Assembly: GCA_964019135.1 (NCBI GenBank)
Contig: OZ025255.1
Coordinates: 21,677,708-21,741,707, forward strand
Origin: Arenicola marina
Lineage: Eukaryota > Annelida > Polychaeta > Arenicolidae
Length of the DNA: 64,000 bases
Reading direction: 5' to 3'
In this document: piece after piece, positions 1 to 10,632 of the stretch
Layout: each line of letters begins with the position of its first letter
How positions within the stretch are numbered: the first letter of the stretch is position 1
Notes under the pieces: generated by a model
Told to the model about the DNA's origin: nothing
Database searches by the model: none
Seen by the model: only the letters and a program-made list of their open reading frames with translations
Made by a program: the position numbers and the translations under genes

Positions 1-898
1 CCGATTCCCCTCCATATGTGCTACTGCTTGATGCAGTCGAAAGCTTCCGACAACGTAAAAGTTATTCGACCTGTTGATAAAAAGAAACGTAAAAACATCT
101 GGATACTGTTGCACCTTTGGTTATATGTACTGTGGTGCGTTCGGTTATGCAGATTTTGTCTTACGTGTAATCCTTTGCTAATAACGCAGAATTATACTTC
201 AACTGTGAGATTGTCAAAACGGTAACAGGCGATATACCTCTCGTTCATAATATTGGCCCGAACGCCTCCGGCGACGTCAACCGCACATCAGGCGTCTTAT
301 GCGAACTAACACGCCGCACGAATTATGTAATAGGCAATCACGTACTTGGTCCAAAGCCGCGTGTTATACAAAAGCATAATCCCCATAACCACCGGCATGT
401 TATGGGCAGAACAAGAGGTATTTTGCCTTCCTCGGGAATAAGCTTTTCATTTCACCGTGAACTGGAAAATGAGGAAATTAATTCTTCGTGAACTGGGAAT
501 GAGGTATTAGCCGACCCTCGTGATCAAAGATTTCCTCTTAGTGTGAACTGGGAATTTTGATATTAAATAGCCCGGAATCGGGAAACCGCCAATTTATATA
601 ATACATCGGCCCTCATTATTGTATGCAGGGAGTTCATATTTTAATTCACCGTGAAGTGTGAATAAAGAAATTTATTATTCGTGACCTGAGAACATCAGCC
701 CCCTCCCCCTGCCCTCCCCCCCCCCCCCCCCCCTGTATACTGTCAGCTGTCAATATAGTGGTACCATATTTCCCACCTACTGTGTTCGATTTGGCGAATT
801 TATGAACAAGGAGCTGCGGACTCATAGCAACAATTCACAAGTCAAACCACGTGGCGTTTTTGTTGCGCACGCGTTACTTGGCCACGTGGCCACGACGC
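1..898. other. gene-poor flank with a C homopolymer
   Basis: No supported exon was seen here. Several short phrases recur loosely, such as TTCACCGTGAACTGG and its variants at about 450, 485, 545 and 640, which suggests degenerate repeat DNA. A C-rich tract lies at about 699-733 and ends in a long uninterrupted C run, a type of homopolymer found repeatedly in this window inside hAT-type MITEs. Confidence 0.5.
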
Positions 899-904
899 CT
901 TTTT

Positions 905-1080
905 ACTGGTAGCTGGAACGTGGCTACCACGTGGCCTCGAAGTGATTTTGTATGGTAGCTGGAACGTGGATATATTACGTGGCCACGACGTGATTTTTTA
1001 TGGTAGCTGGAACGTGAAAATATCACCTGGCCACGACGTGATTTTTTTATGGTAGCTGGCACGCGGTTACCACGTCGCGA
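905..1080. repeat. 46-49-bp minisatellite, about four units
   Basis: The phrase TAGCTGGAACGTGG recurs with starts at about 911, 957, 1005 and 1054, each followed by a CACGTGGCC/CGACGTGATTTTTTATGG segment. Spacings are 46, 48 and 49 bp. Units contain several CACGTGG and ACGTGG E-box-like cores. Translations of this stretch simply follow the repeat and are not taken as a gene. Confidence 0.75.
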
Positions 1081-1197
1081 GATACCACTTTCGGCTCCGA
1101 TAACATCATTCAATAAGACGTTACTCCATGTACTGTATAAATAGTTAATGATACTATTATATCTATGCATGTCATACTTATGTAAAAAATACGAAAA

Positions 1198-1400
1198 AAC
1201 ACAAATTGCTCAGATATAACTCTAACAATTTATTCATTAATTAATACCAAAAAACACAGACTTCTCAGATATAGCTCTAGCATTTTGTTTTTTTAATTAA
1301 TGAATTAATACCATAATATAATATAAAACACAGATTGCACAATTTTATTCATTTGTTAATACCAAAACAACAGATTTCTCAGATAGCTCTAACAATTAAA
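1198..1400. repeat. AT-rich tandem repeat
   Basis: Roughly three irregular units of about 55-65 bp share TCTCAGATATAGCTCTA followed by an ATTTATTCATTAATTAATACC-like segment. The units are diverged and differ in length, so the array is old or slippage-prone. No coding signal was seen. Confidence 0.6.
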
Positions 1401-1444
1401 TCACTTCGATTCTGCGGATAGCTCGTAATTCCGGCAGATCCTCT

Positions 1445-1663
1445 TCACAGCTCCACCCTAAAAAATATATGGTTCGTTGACCGGCCTCTCATATGTCTCG
1501 GAAGGAGGTGTTTCCTGAGCATGGCATCCGTTCCAGGCTTTGACTTGGACCCTGTACGGAAATCACACAGATTACATTCGAAACCTTCGCTCGCCAGAAC
1601 CACCTGGTCCAGCCAGGCTCCGCGGCCATTTCTTTCGAAATACGATTGGCGTTTCGCCATCAT
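1445..1663 (-). CDS. terminal exon of a C2H2-like zinc-finger gene
   Basis: The exon reads 72 residues from MMAKRQSY to FFRVEL and a stop. It is preceded on the minus strand by a good splice acceptor (a pyrimidine-rich stretch ending ATTCATTTCCAG), so it is probably an internal-to-last exon rather than a complete gene. The residues FECNLCDF and LRKHLLPRH give Cys-x2-Cys-x18-His-x4-His. This resembles a C2H2 zinc finger, but the loop between the second Cys and the first His is longer than the usual 12 residues. The upstream exons would lie beyond the satellite array at higher coordinates and were not found. The call could be wrong if the exon is a relic of a transposon-borne finger. The function is likely nucleic-acid or protein binding, inferred from the motif alone. 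Confidence 0.45.
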   Translation of the reverse strand: MMAKRQSYFERNGRGAWLDQVVLASEGFECNLCDFRTGSKSKPGTDAMLRKHLLPRHMRGRSTNHIFFRVEL

Positions 1664-1919
1664 CTGGAAATGAATACATAACAATTAATTACAGTTGAAA
1701 AAAACCCAAACATTTCCCACTAATTATCTTGGTTTGTTACACCCTTGGCCCCCAAATAGTCATGTCTAGAGAAGTGTTTTTCTACGCATTAGATTAGCAT
1801 TAGCGACGAAAATATAAGATTTTGGTCATTAAGAAGACGTTGTCTACATATATGAATTATTATATTAAATTACAAATTAAAAAAGATGTTTCTATTTGGC
1901 TTTGCATTTTTGTTTTGCG

Positions 1920-3851
1920 AGGGAAGTGACATCCAAGGAGAATACCAACCCATATATAGTTCAATGTTCGTAAGTGCCAGATTGGGAGTCGGCCAGTGCT
2001 GGGGAATAGGGTGGTTTATGGTATGGGATAGAAAGGCCCCACATTGAGAGGAAATGCATCTCCGGTGACTAGGGAGATGGTTTCCCACCATATACATTGC
2101 CTAATTTCCACCTGGGCCCCAAAGTGTCCAATTTGCGTAAGTGGCAGATTGGGAGTCGGCCACTGCTGGGGAATAGGGTTGCCTATGGAATGGGATAGAA
2201 AGGCCCCATATTAAGAGGAAATGTGTATCTGGTAACCAGCGAGACGGTTTCCGAAAATATACACTGCCTAATTTCCCCCTCGGCCCAAAAGAGTCCAATT
2301 TGCGTAAGTGGCAGATTGGGAGTCGGCCAGTGCTGGGGAATAGAGTTGCTTATGGAATGGGATAGAAAGGCTCTACATTGAGCGGAAAAACATCTCCGGT
2401 GACTAGGAAGATGGTTTCCTATCATATACATGGCCTAATTTCCACCTGGGCCCCAAAGAGTCCAATTTGCGTAAGTGGCAGATTGGGAGTCGGCCAGTGC
2501 TGAGGAATAGGTTTGCTAATGGAATGGGATAGAAAGGCCCCACATTGAGAGGAAATGCATCTCCGGTGACTAGGGAGATGGTTTCCCATCATAAAAATTG
2601 CCTTATTTCCACCTGGGCCCCAAAGAGTCCAATTTGCGTAAGTGGCAGATTGGGAGTCGGCCAGTGCTGGGGAATAGGGTTGTTTATGGAATGGGATAGA
2701 AATGCCCCACATTGAGAGGAAATGCATCTCCGGTGACTAGGGAGATGGTTTCCGATCATGTACATTGCCTTATTTCCACCTGGGCCCCAAAGAGTCCAAT
2801 TTGCGTAAGTGGCAGATTGGGAGTCGGCCAGTGCTGGGGAATAGGTTTGCTTATGGAATGGGATAGAAAGGCACCACATCGAGAGGAAATGCATCTCCGG
2901 TGACTAGGGAGATGGTTTCTCATCATATACATTGCCTAATTTCTACCTGGGCCCCAAAGAGTCCAATTTGCGTAAGTGGCAGATTTGGAGTCGGCCAGTG
3001 CTGAGGAATAGGTTTGCTAATGGAATGGGATAGAAAGGCCCCACATTGGGAGGAAATGCATCTCCGGTGACTAGGGAGATGGTTTCTCATCATATACATT
3101 GCCTTATTTCCACCTGGGCCCCAAAAAGTCCAATTTGCGTAAGTGGCAGATTGGGAGTCGGCCAGTGCTGAGGAATGGGGTTGTTTATGGAATGGGATAG
3201 AAAGGCACCACATTGAGAGGAAAGGCATCTCCGGTGACTAGGGAGATGGTTTCCCATCATAAACATTGCCTAATTTCCACCTGGGCCCCAAAGAGTCCAA
3301 TTTGCGTAAGTGGCAGATTGGGAGTCGGCCAGTGCTGGGGAATAGGGTTGCCTATGGAATGGGATAGAAAGGCCCCATATTAAGAGGAAATGTGTATCTG
3401 GTAACCAGGGAGATGGTTTCCGAAAATATACACTGCCTAATTCCCCCCTCGGCCCAAAAGAGTCCAATTCGCGTAAGTGGCAGATTGGGAGTCGGCCAGT
3501 GCTGGGGAATAGGGTTGCTTATGGAATGGGATAGAAAGGCTCCATATTGAGCGGAAAAACATCTCCTGTGACTAGGGAGATGGTTTCCCATCATAAAAAT
3601 TGCCTTATTTCCACCTGGGCCCCAAAGAGTCCAATTTGCGTAAGTGGCAGATTGGAAGTCGGCCAGTGCTGGCGAAAAGGTTTGCTAATGGAATGGGATA
3701 GAAAGGCCCCATATTGAGAGAAAATGCATCTCCGGTGACTAGGGAGATGGTTTTCCATCATAAAAATTGCCTTATTTCCACCTGGGCCCCAAAGAGTCCA
3801 ATTTGCGTAAGTGGCAGATTGGGAGTCGGCCAGTGCTGGAGAATAGGGTTG
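1920..3851. repeat. 167-bp satellite array
   Basis: About eleven to twelve head-to-tail units of about 167 bp occur. Each contains CACCTGGGCCCCAAAGAGTC, GGCAGATTGGGAGTCGGCCA, GAATAGGGTTG and CATCTCCGGTGACTAGGGAG blocks. Two unit subtypes alternate: the common one reads CATCTCCGGTGACTAGG, and a variant near 2220 and 3390 reads GTGTATCTGGTAACCAG with TTCCCCCTCGGCCC. The subtypes recur at about 1.17-kb spacing, hinting at a seven-unit higher-order repeat. Reading frames of about 100 residues on the minus strand repeat with the same period and are artefacts. Confidence 0.9.
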
Positions 3852-5214
3852 TTTTTTTGTTTTTTTTTTGTATAAACTTTATTTATTCAACGAGGTTACT
3901 GATAGCGAATACACATATCAACGGCCACCTCAACATGTAACAGAAATGTGGCTGTGGAGTTGAGGTTGAGTCATTAACAAGTACAGTTGATCAAATATGC
4001 AGAAAGTTCAAATTCAATACAGTGACAAAGATTTAGTGGCATACAACCCTGAAAATCAAATCGACAGCATAGCTCTTAGATAAACCGACCTGTTTCGGAA
4101 ATGAAAATTTGCACTGCTTTAAATAATTTAGTATTATCTTCAAGGTTAATGTTGGAGGAACCGAATAAGAGGAGATTGCAGAGACTAGCGAGTTGGTTCT
4201 TAGACGCAGCCGTAAGATCCAAGATAAAACCATATTCAACAACGAAGGCGATACCATTTAAAAGTTCATTGCGAAGATTGTTATAAATTGGACATTGTAG
4301 TAGATAGTGGATTGAATCTTCAGTTTTTTTAGTACAACCGTTTTGACAGTATTTGGTGGGGATGAAACCATAGTTGTACCTATGAGCGTTGAGGCCACTA
4401 AGGCCAAGACGCAGTCTGCAATGATTGACGGCTGCATAACCCGTAAACATGTCATACAGTGCATTGCGCGAATTGAAAAAACGTTCTTTATATGAAGATT
4501 TAAATGACATATATGACCCCGACTGCCTCAGTTCAGGCGGCAAGTTGTTCCATGCGCGAGCTGTGCGCCACAAGAAAGAGTTCATAACATAACTTTTTTT
4601 ACAGCTTAGAATGTATAAATCAGTACTTCTGCGGAGCACATGGTGAGAAATATCTGAGGTCTGGGGTGGAACGAGAGACGAGAGGTAACTCGGAGATAAA
4701 TTGTTAATCATCTTATATAGCAGACAGAGACTAAAATAAGTACGTCTTGTAGATAAGAGTTCAACACCAGTTTCTGCAATAAGTTTAGCATTAGGCGTGC
4801 TGGCGTATGCCCTCGTCGCCGTGAGTAATGCCTGGCGCTGCACGCCCTCTAGTTTTTCGCTTTGATACTTAGTAAGGTTGCTGTGAAAGACAGGGGTGGC
4901 GTATTCTAATAGTGGTCTAATATGCGTTTTATAAACGCATAACTTGGTTTTCCTATCAACTTGCTTAGGCATACGCTTCAATAGAGCAACAGACTTAGAA
5001 GATCTGCACACCATGTTGTTAACTTGTGTATCCCAGTTCATGTTTCTGGTGAGAGTGACACCAAGGGGGGTATGACTGTCTACGCGCCGTATTTTGGTTG
5101 AACCCAGGTACAAGTCTAGTTCATTAGGTCTCTGAAGCTTCTTACTTAAAGTCATATACACTGTTTTCGTCGGATTAAAACTTATTCTCCACTGGGAGGC
5201 CCAATTTCATAAAT
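3852..5214 (-). mobile_element. 5'-truncated non-LTR retrotransposon (LINE)
   Basis: The minus-strand insertion ends in a poly(A)-like tail (T-rich at 3852-3870) with an AATAAA-type signal just inside. It is flanked by a 12-bp direct repeat AGAATAGGGTTG at 3840-3851 and 5215-5226, a typical target-site duplication. Satellite sequence continues on both sides, so it landed inside the 167-bp array. Only the 3' part of the second ORF is present, as is common for abortive target-primed reverse transcription. The left edge of the segmental duplication (about 4282) falls inside this element. Confidence 0.9.
4076..5161 (-). pseudogene. LINE reverse transcriptase C-terminal fragment
   Basis: The 361-residue open frame matches the thumb and C-terminal part of a LINE ORF2. 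It contains HTPLGVTL followed by MNWDTQV, then KLCVYKTHIRPLLEYATPVF and EKLEGVQRQALLTATRAY, an arrangement known from Jockey/CR1/I-like clades. Near the end, CQNGC...DSIHYLLQCP gives a Cys/His cluster of the C-terminal zinc-knuckle type. The palm with the catalytic FADD box and the endonuclease are absent because the copy is 5'-truncated. The frame is uninterrupted, which suggests a fairly young insertion. The clade cannot be fixed by eye. Confidence 0.85.
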
Positions 5215-5310
5215 AGAATAGGGTTGCCTATGAAATGGCATAGAAAGGCCCCATATTAAGAGGAAATGTGTATCTGGTGACCAGGGAGATTGTTTCCTAC
5301 CATACGGCCG
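5215..5310. repeat. last partial 167-bp satellite unit
   Basis: After the LINE the satellite resumes with AGAATAGGGTTGCCTATGAA, AGAAAGGCCCC and GTATCTGGTGACCAGGGAGA, then decays into non-repeat sequence. This tail of the array is kept in the two other duplication copies. Confidence 0.8.
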
Positions 5311-5793
5311 TTCTAGTAGTACAGCCGTCGATCCTGTCCATAAACTCTTGGTAAACAGGTTGTGTTGATTTCGAGCCTCTGATTTCCACCCTATGCACAT
5401 CCCTATTATCGCCCATCAAAAAATGAACTATAATAAACCCTCGCGGCGTTGAGCGAAATAGGGTTACGGTACCCGTGTGTGTCTATGACCAGTCCAGACG
5501 TGACCAGTGCGTTTTTCTTTTAACAAAGTTAACTAATGCAAATTCTCTACATATTTAAATGAATACTCACTTAAAATGTCCCACCATGTCCACCACGTAA
5601 CTCTGTGCTGACAGTGAGAAGGAGAGTATCACTCCCGGAAGCACTTGCTGAAACCGTTTCAACGTTTTCAGTAAGTGGCAGATATTGTAACTGGAAGATC
5701 ACAACTGGCAGACTCCGGCGCGAGAGATACACACTTGAGTTGCTGAGTCATGTAGATAAGTGGAGCACCATAGCCGTGCTGACTGCTGTTTGC
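5311..5793. other. non-repetitive spacer, no gene seen
   Basis: This spacer lies between the satellite remnant and the large inverted-repeat insertion and is conserved in copies 2 and 3 (from about 21680 and 36277). No exon with credible splice borders was recognised. Confidence 0.5.
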
Positions 5794-8700
5794 GTAGCCC
5801 TGATACATGGCTGCTCATACGCGCTGGTACCCGACGCGCGACAGAGCCATGAAGTGCACCCCACATGAGGCCAGGAATTGGTGGGGGTGTTTGTGCATCT
5901 TGTAGGCTTTTGCCCTTATCAATAAATCGTCTACCTTCCAAAGCGATAAAAGGTAATTCCACAATTGTTGAACTTTTCTTTCGTTGTTTATATTCGCTGG
6001 GGGCATTTAAAAAAGTGTCATTACAGCAATAAACAACACATTTTCCTCGACCCTCGCTCCGCCATTTTGGCTTATCTTCCGTTGCGAGATTCTCAAAGTG
6101 ACGGAGCGAGTTTGCGTAAACTTGCTATTTAGTCCAATGTAATATGTTGTAGGTAAAACCTAGAAGGCGAGCGTAGACTTTGACTTTGTTGTGAAGCAAT
6201 TTTTTGGACCCCCACTGATGATAACTGGGCTAAACTGTTTCTCATAACCTTAGTTATGACTTGTTCTTTTTAAAGGTGAAGTTTTACATATTATGCTATT
6301 TTGTATATTTAATATCAAAGTTTTGGTACTGAAAAAGTAAATCTAGTAGTTTAGTAGTACATTTAATTTGTAGTCAAGTGACCTGCCCCTGACCGAATCT
6401 GTCATGATTTAGGTTCCTATTACCCTAGGTTGCTTTATTTGTGATCTGTAAAGTTTCGTTCGTGAGAAATTGCCATCTAAAAATAGGCTAAGGCAATGAA
6501 AAAATCAATTTCCATCCCCTGGTACATTGACTGACCGAAAATGTTTGTTCTCAAAGTTTAAAAGTGCCGTATTTTGTGGGGAGGGATCATTGCATGGTGT
6601 AGGTGGAGTGCCATGGTCAGATAGATGTGGCCGGCAATAGTTATGTTCCTGCCTTCCTGCTCCCTGATTTGGATTTGTAACTTCACGACTCAGCTCATGT
6701 AATGAGCTTGAGTAAAAATTATGCTCAAGATCTCTAGAATTTGAAACTGGACGACTGGTTGACTGGATTGTGTTACGGTTACCCAGTGTGAAGTAAAGTA
6801 CTGTGAATATTTTTTTATGTAAGGGTGGTCCGCCATTATTCAACGCAGCAAACCCAGCAAGAAGTAGTCTACGATAGACTACGACTACGATAGTCTACAA
6901 TATCCCAAATGACAAGCAGCTGTGATAGATCTAGAAGCTTTTAGTTTTGAAGTAGATGTGCTAAAGAAGGGGAGCACAACTTGTTTTGATTTGATAATTG
7001 GACTACTGCAAGAACTTACTACTTTTTAAATATAATGAAGAATGCTAATGGATAGATGTTCGAAGATCTTGATAACTTAATTATCTCTAGATGTAGGCTA
7101 ATCTTAACTGAAGGGTTTGTTATAAACCAAAAAAAATCTAGCTAATCTATATTAGAAATTAGTTATTTGACGGATCCTACACGGACGCCTAATGAACTTT
7201 CAAACAACCCGTTTGAATGAACACAGATGTTGCTTTGATTCGATAATTAGAGTAAGGTTACTTTTTAAAGTAAGCTTATATTAAAGAATGCCAATGGATA
7301 GATGTTCGAAGATCTTAATAGATCTAACTTATCTCTAGATGTAGACTAAGCTTAATTACATTTTTTGTTAAAAATCTGCCAAACAACAGTAATTTTTACC
7401 TCAATTTTTTTTCAAGCTTTGATCCAACTTAAATTTGCATGTGGAGTTGTTTCGCTGTTTTTGAATGCCAAATTTGCGTATAAGAACACAAGCCTAAGGC
7501 CTTAAGGTTCATAACAGACAATAAACACCTACCATATCGCTCACCAATTATCTGCCAATGGCAATGAGCAAAACATTTCAAATTCATGAATTGTCCGCCA
7601 CAAAAATGAAAACTGGTGCTGATTTGAAACGTCATAAACGTGTGTGAGCAAGTCGTTTACCGGTGCCACCGACAGGGGGCCCAAGCGCTAAATTATATGA
7701 GACAATAGAAGCGTCCGGAGCGCCACTTTTTCTTTGGCGGTGGCTGTTGACACTGCTTGTGGTCAAAGGTAACATTTCCTGTTTATGTTTATTTTGGTAC
7801 AGCCGTTGCAACGGCCAGCTCCACATGTAACTTTAAGCTTAGAAAGTCTTACATTAATTTCCAGTTAGATCTGCATTAGAAGTCTATTTTAATGAAAGGC
7901 TAAAAGACGGTTGTCCCAATCAAATGGTTCAAATAAGTAAATAAATAAGTGGTGAAAGTCATATGATTATAGCCTAAATGTGACGTTAGATCTAGCACCT
8001 TTTGGATCACCAACCTTGATCTATATTTTCAAAAGCTGAACTAGATTGTAGGCCTAACGCCAGTAACGGATCTAAATTTAGATCTGGATCTAGGCCTAAG
8101 CTTAGATCTAGAACATGTAATGCGTTAACGAAGCAATTTTTGCCTCAAATTGTTTAAAGCTTAGATCCAACTTAAACTAGATCTAGGGAACTTACATTAA
8201 CTTAACTTCCAGCTAGATCTATATTAGTCAATTAGAAGTCTATTGTCCTGAAAGGCTCAGTAAACATTAGCTAAAAGAGTCAAATGGTCCCCTGGTCAAG
8301 GTCAAAACTGTTCTATGCCCGACTATGGATCCTACACTGGCGCCTGATGAACTGTCAAATAGATCTAACTCCTAGGCTAGATCTAAATATTACACAAATA
8401 AGTTACCTTAGCACTTTAATGTATCACCAACCTTGATATAAATTGACAAAAGCTAGACTAGACGTGAAAATGTTGTAACATCAACGAAGCCTGGTAAACT
8501 GCTGACAAATCTGAAACTGTCGTCTGCGCGTTCGACTTGTGCTGCCACCAAGCGAATGCAGCCCGCGCGCGTGTTGAGCGCCCTCTGTCATGAGAGAGGA
8601 GGACACATGCATGTTGTCGCTATGATCAGCGTTTCATCAGTTGGAATTATGTTTTTGTATGTGAATTATCTACCAATTATGTATATTCTTTAGTGAATGT

Positions 8701-9117
8701 GCGGGTTTGGGCTGCATATAAGTTTTTGACAAAAAAATAAACATGAACTTTCCCGGAATGCATTTAAACGCATGCGCATGTCACACCACTGGGGGTCGAC
8801 TACCGGTTGATTTTTTTTCGCGCTTTACAGTATGGGATTGAGATACAGATTTTGTCAGTTTTTTACGTGTGTGTTATCTAAAGAGCTCACTACGCTCGCT
8901 ATAAAAGGCTGACATTGAATATGAAGCCACGAAAGAAAAGTTTAACACTTGTGGAATTACTTTTCATCACTTTTGGTGGTAGGGTATCTAGTGATAGGGG
9001 CAAATAGCTACATGATGCACATGCACCCCCACCAATTCCTGGTCTCATGCGGGTTGTACTTCATGACTCTCTCGCGCGTCGGGTACCAGCGCGTATGAGA
9101 GTCCTGTATCAGGGCTA
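5794..9117. mobile_element. hAT-like non-autonomous DNA transposon, 3.3 kb, only in copy 1
   Basis: Long terminal inverted repeats of about 205 bp (5794-6003 and 8908-9117, roughly 80% alike) begin with TAGCCCTGATAC. The flanks show an 8-bp target duplication, CTGTTTGC on the left (5786-5793) and CTTTTTGC on the right (9118-9125), with one mismatch. Copies 2 and 3 hold the empty site GACTGCTTTTTGCCTATG at 22141-22160 and 36738-36760, so the insertion boundaries are directly visible. The 8-bp duplication fits hAT. The interior is AT-rich, dense in TAGATCTAG-like words, and contains diverged internal direct repeats (about 7020-7110 against 7260-7350; 7838-8050 against 8180-8470). No transposase was recognised, so it is probably mobilised in trans. 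Confidence 0.85.
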
Positions 9118-9189
9118 CTTTTTGCCTATGTCGAGTTATCACCCTGTACAAAACAGTGGCCAGGGTGATTTAGCACTAGAGACATTTAT

Positions 9190-9902
9190 GAGCCTGTATC
9201 TGTGCTCAGGCTTGGTTAGACTTGTCTGCTAGCTCTGGGTGCGAGGATGGGCCTGTAGCTATGGTCAGGGCTGGTACGACTTGTCTGCTAGCTCTGGGTG
9301 CGAGGATGAGCCTGTAGCTGTGGTCAGGGCTGGTACGACTTGTCTGCTGGCTCTGGGTGCGAGGATGAGCCTGTACCTGTGGTCAGGGCTGGTACGACTT
9401 GTCTGCTAGCTCTGGGTGCGAGGATGAGCCTGTAGCTGTGGTCAGGGCTGGTACGACTTGTCTGCTAGCTATGGATGCGAGGATGAGCCTGTAGCTGTGG
9501 TCAGGGCTGGTACGACTTGTCTGCTAGCTCTGGGTGCGAGGATGAGCCTGTAGCTGTGGTCATGACTGGTACGACTTGTCTGCTAGCTCTGGGTGCGAGG
9601 ATGAGCCTGTAGCTGTGGTCAGGGCTGGTACGATTTGTCTGCTAGCTCTAGGTGCGAGGATGAGCCTGTAGCTGTGGTCATGACTGGTACGACTTGTCTG
9701 CTAGCTCTGGGTGCGAGGATGAGCCTGTAGCTGTGGTCAGGGCTGGTACGACTTGTCTGCTAGCTCTGGGTGCGAGGATGAGCCTGTAGCTGTGGTCAGG
9801 GCTGGTACGACTTGTCTGCTAGCTCTGGGTGCGAGGATGAGCCTGTAGCTGTGGTCAGGGTTGGTACGACTTGTCTGCTAGCTCTGGATGCTGGGTGCGA
9901 GG
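9190..9902. repeat. 59-bp satellite, left block, copy 1
   Basis: About twelve 59-bp units with the core GAGCCTGTAGCTGTGGTCAG, GGCTGGTACGACTTGTCTGC and TAGCTCTGGGTGCGAGGAT. Point variants recur (TCATGACTGG for TCAGGGCTGG, GCTGGC for GCTAGC), which mark subfamilies. A Mutator-like MITE interrupts the array at its right end. The period is not a multiple of three and no coding is supported. Confidence 0.92.
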
Positions 9903-10632
9903 TTGGCGCAAGTGCCCCCCAGGCAAGCCCGCTTCTCTAGGGGCACAACGGTAACAATGTTAAAATCCTTCGACGTTAGTAGGGAATCGACTGTAGCTTT
10001 TACTATAATGTGGGCGCGTACAATAATAGTGCTTACGTATTCTATATACCTTGTTCTATCTTCTGACATCAAGAAAGTGTGTCGACACTAGGTTGTTTCG
10101 GTTATATTTTCGCGAAGAAATGTTGGAGCACACAACTGTTCCCGACCAGCCATCCGCCATATTTGTTTTTGGCGGATGCCGCTACCTGTGAATGCGACTT
10201 GGTTCCTCCTTTCCGTTAGCATATGACTCTCCGCTAGAGGGCCTTGTCAGTCGCTCACTTTGAACTTAAGGACAACAGCAGCGCCCTCTTTCACAGGTCA
10301 TTGACTGTTACAAAGTTTGGGACCCAGGCTACAAATCGTTCAAATGGTGGCGGGATTCGCCAGGTGGCGCTGCATATGCATGGCCGTTGGTAGGGAAAAG
10401 TCGTATGCTCCAACATTTGTTCGCAAAAATATGACTGCAACTATATAGTGTTGACACTTTTTCTTGATGTCAGAAGATAGAACAAGGTATATAGAATACG
10501 TAAGCACTATTATTGTACGCGCCCACATTATAATAAAAGCTACAGCCGATTCCCTACTAACGTCGAAGGATTTTAACATTGTTACCGTTGCGCCCCTAGA
10601 GAAGCGGGCTTGCCTGGGGGCACTTGCGCCAA
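9903..10632. mobile_element. Mutator-like MITE, 730 bp, copy 1
   Basis: Terminal inverted repeats of about 233 bp start TTGGCGCAAGTGCCCCC and are about 94% alike. A 9-bp target duplication GGTGCGAGG lies at 9894-9902 and 10633-10641, cut from the 59-bp satellite itself. Long TIRs with 9-bp duplications are characteristic of Mutator-like elements. The interior of about 260 bp has no transposase, so this is a non-autonomous derivative. It sits at the same place in all three copies, so it predates the segmental duplication. Confidence 0.88.

Noticed and set aside
2101-3594. Overlapping 65-101-codon minus-strand frames in the 167-bp satellite
   Set aside because: They repeat with the satellite period and shift frame between units, and no domain or splice context is present.
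5794-9117. An autonomous transposon with a transposase gene
   Set aside because: The longest interior frames are under 115 codons and show no transposase motif.
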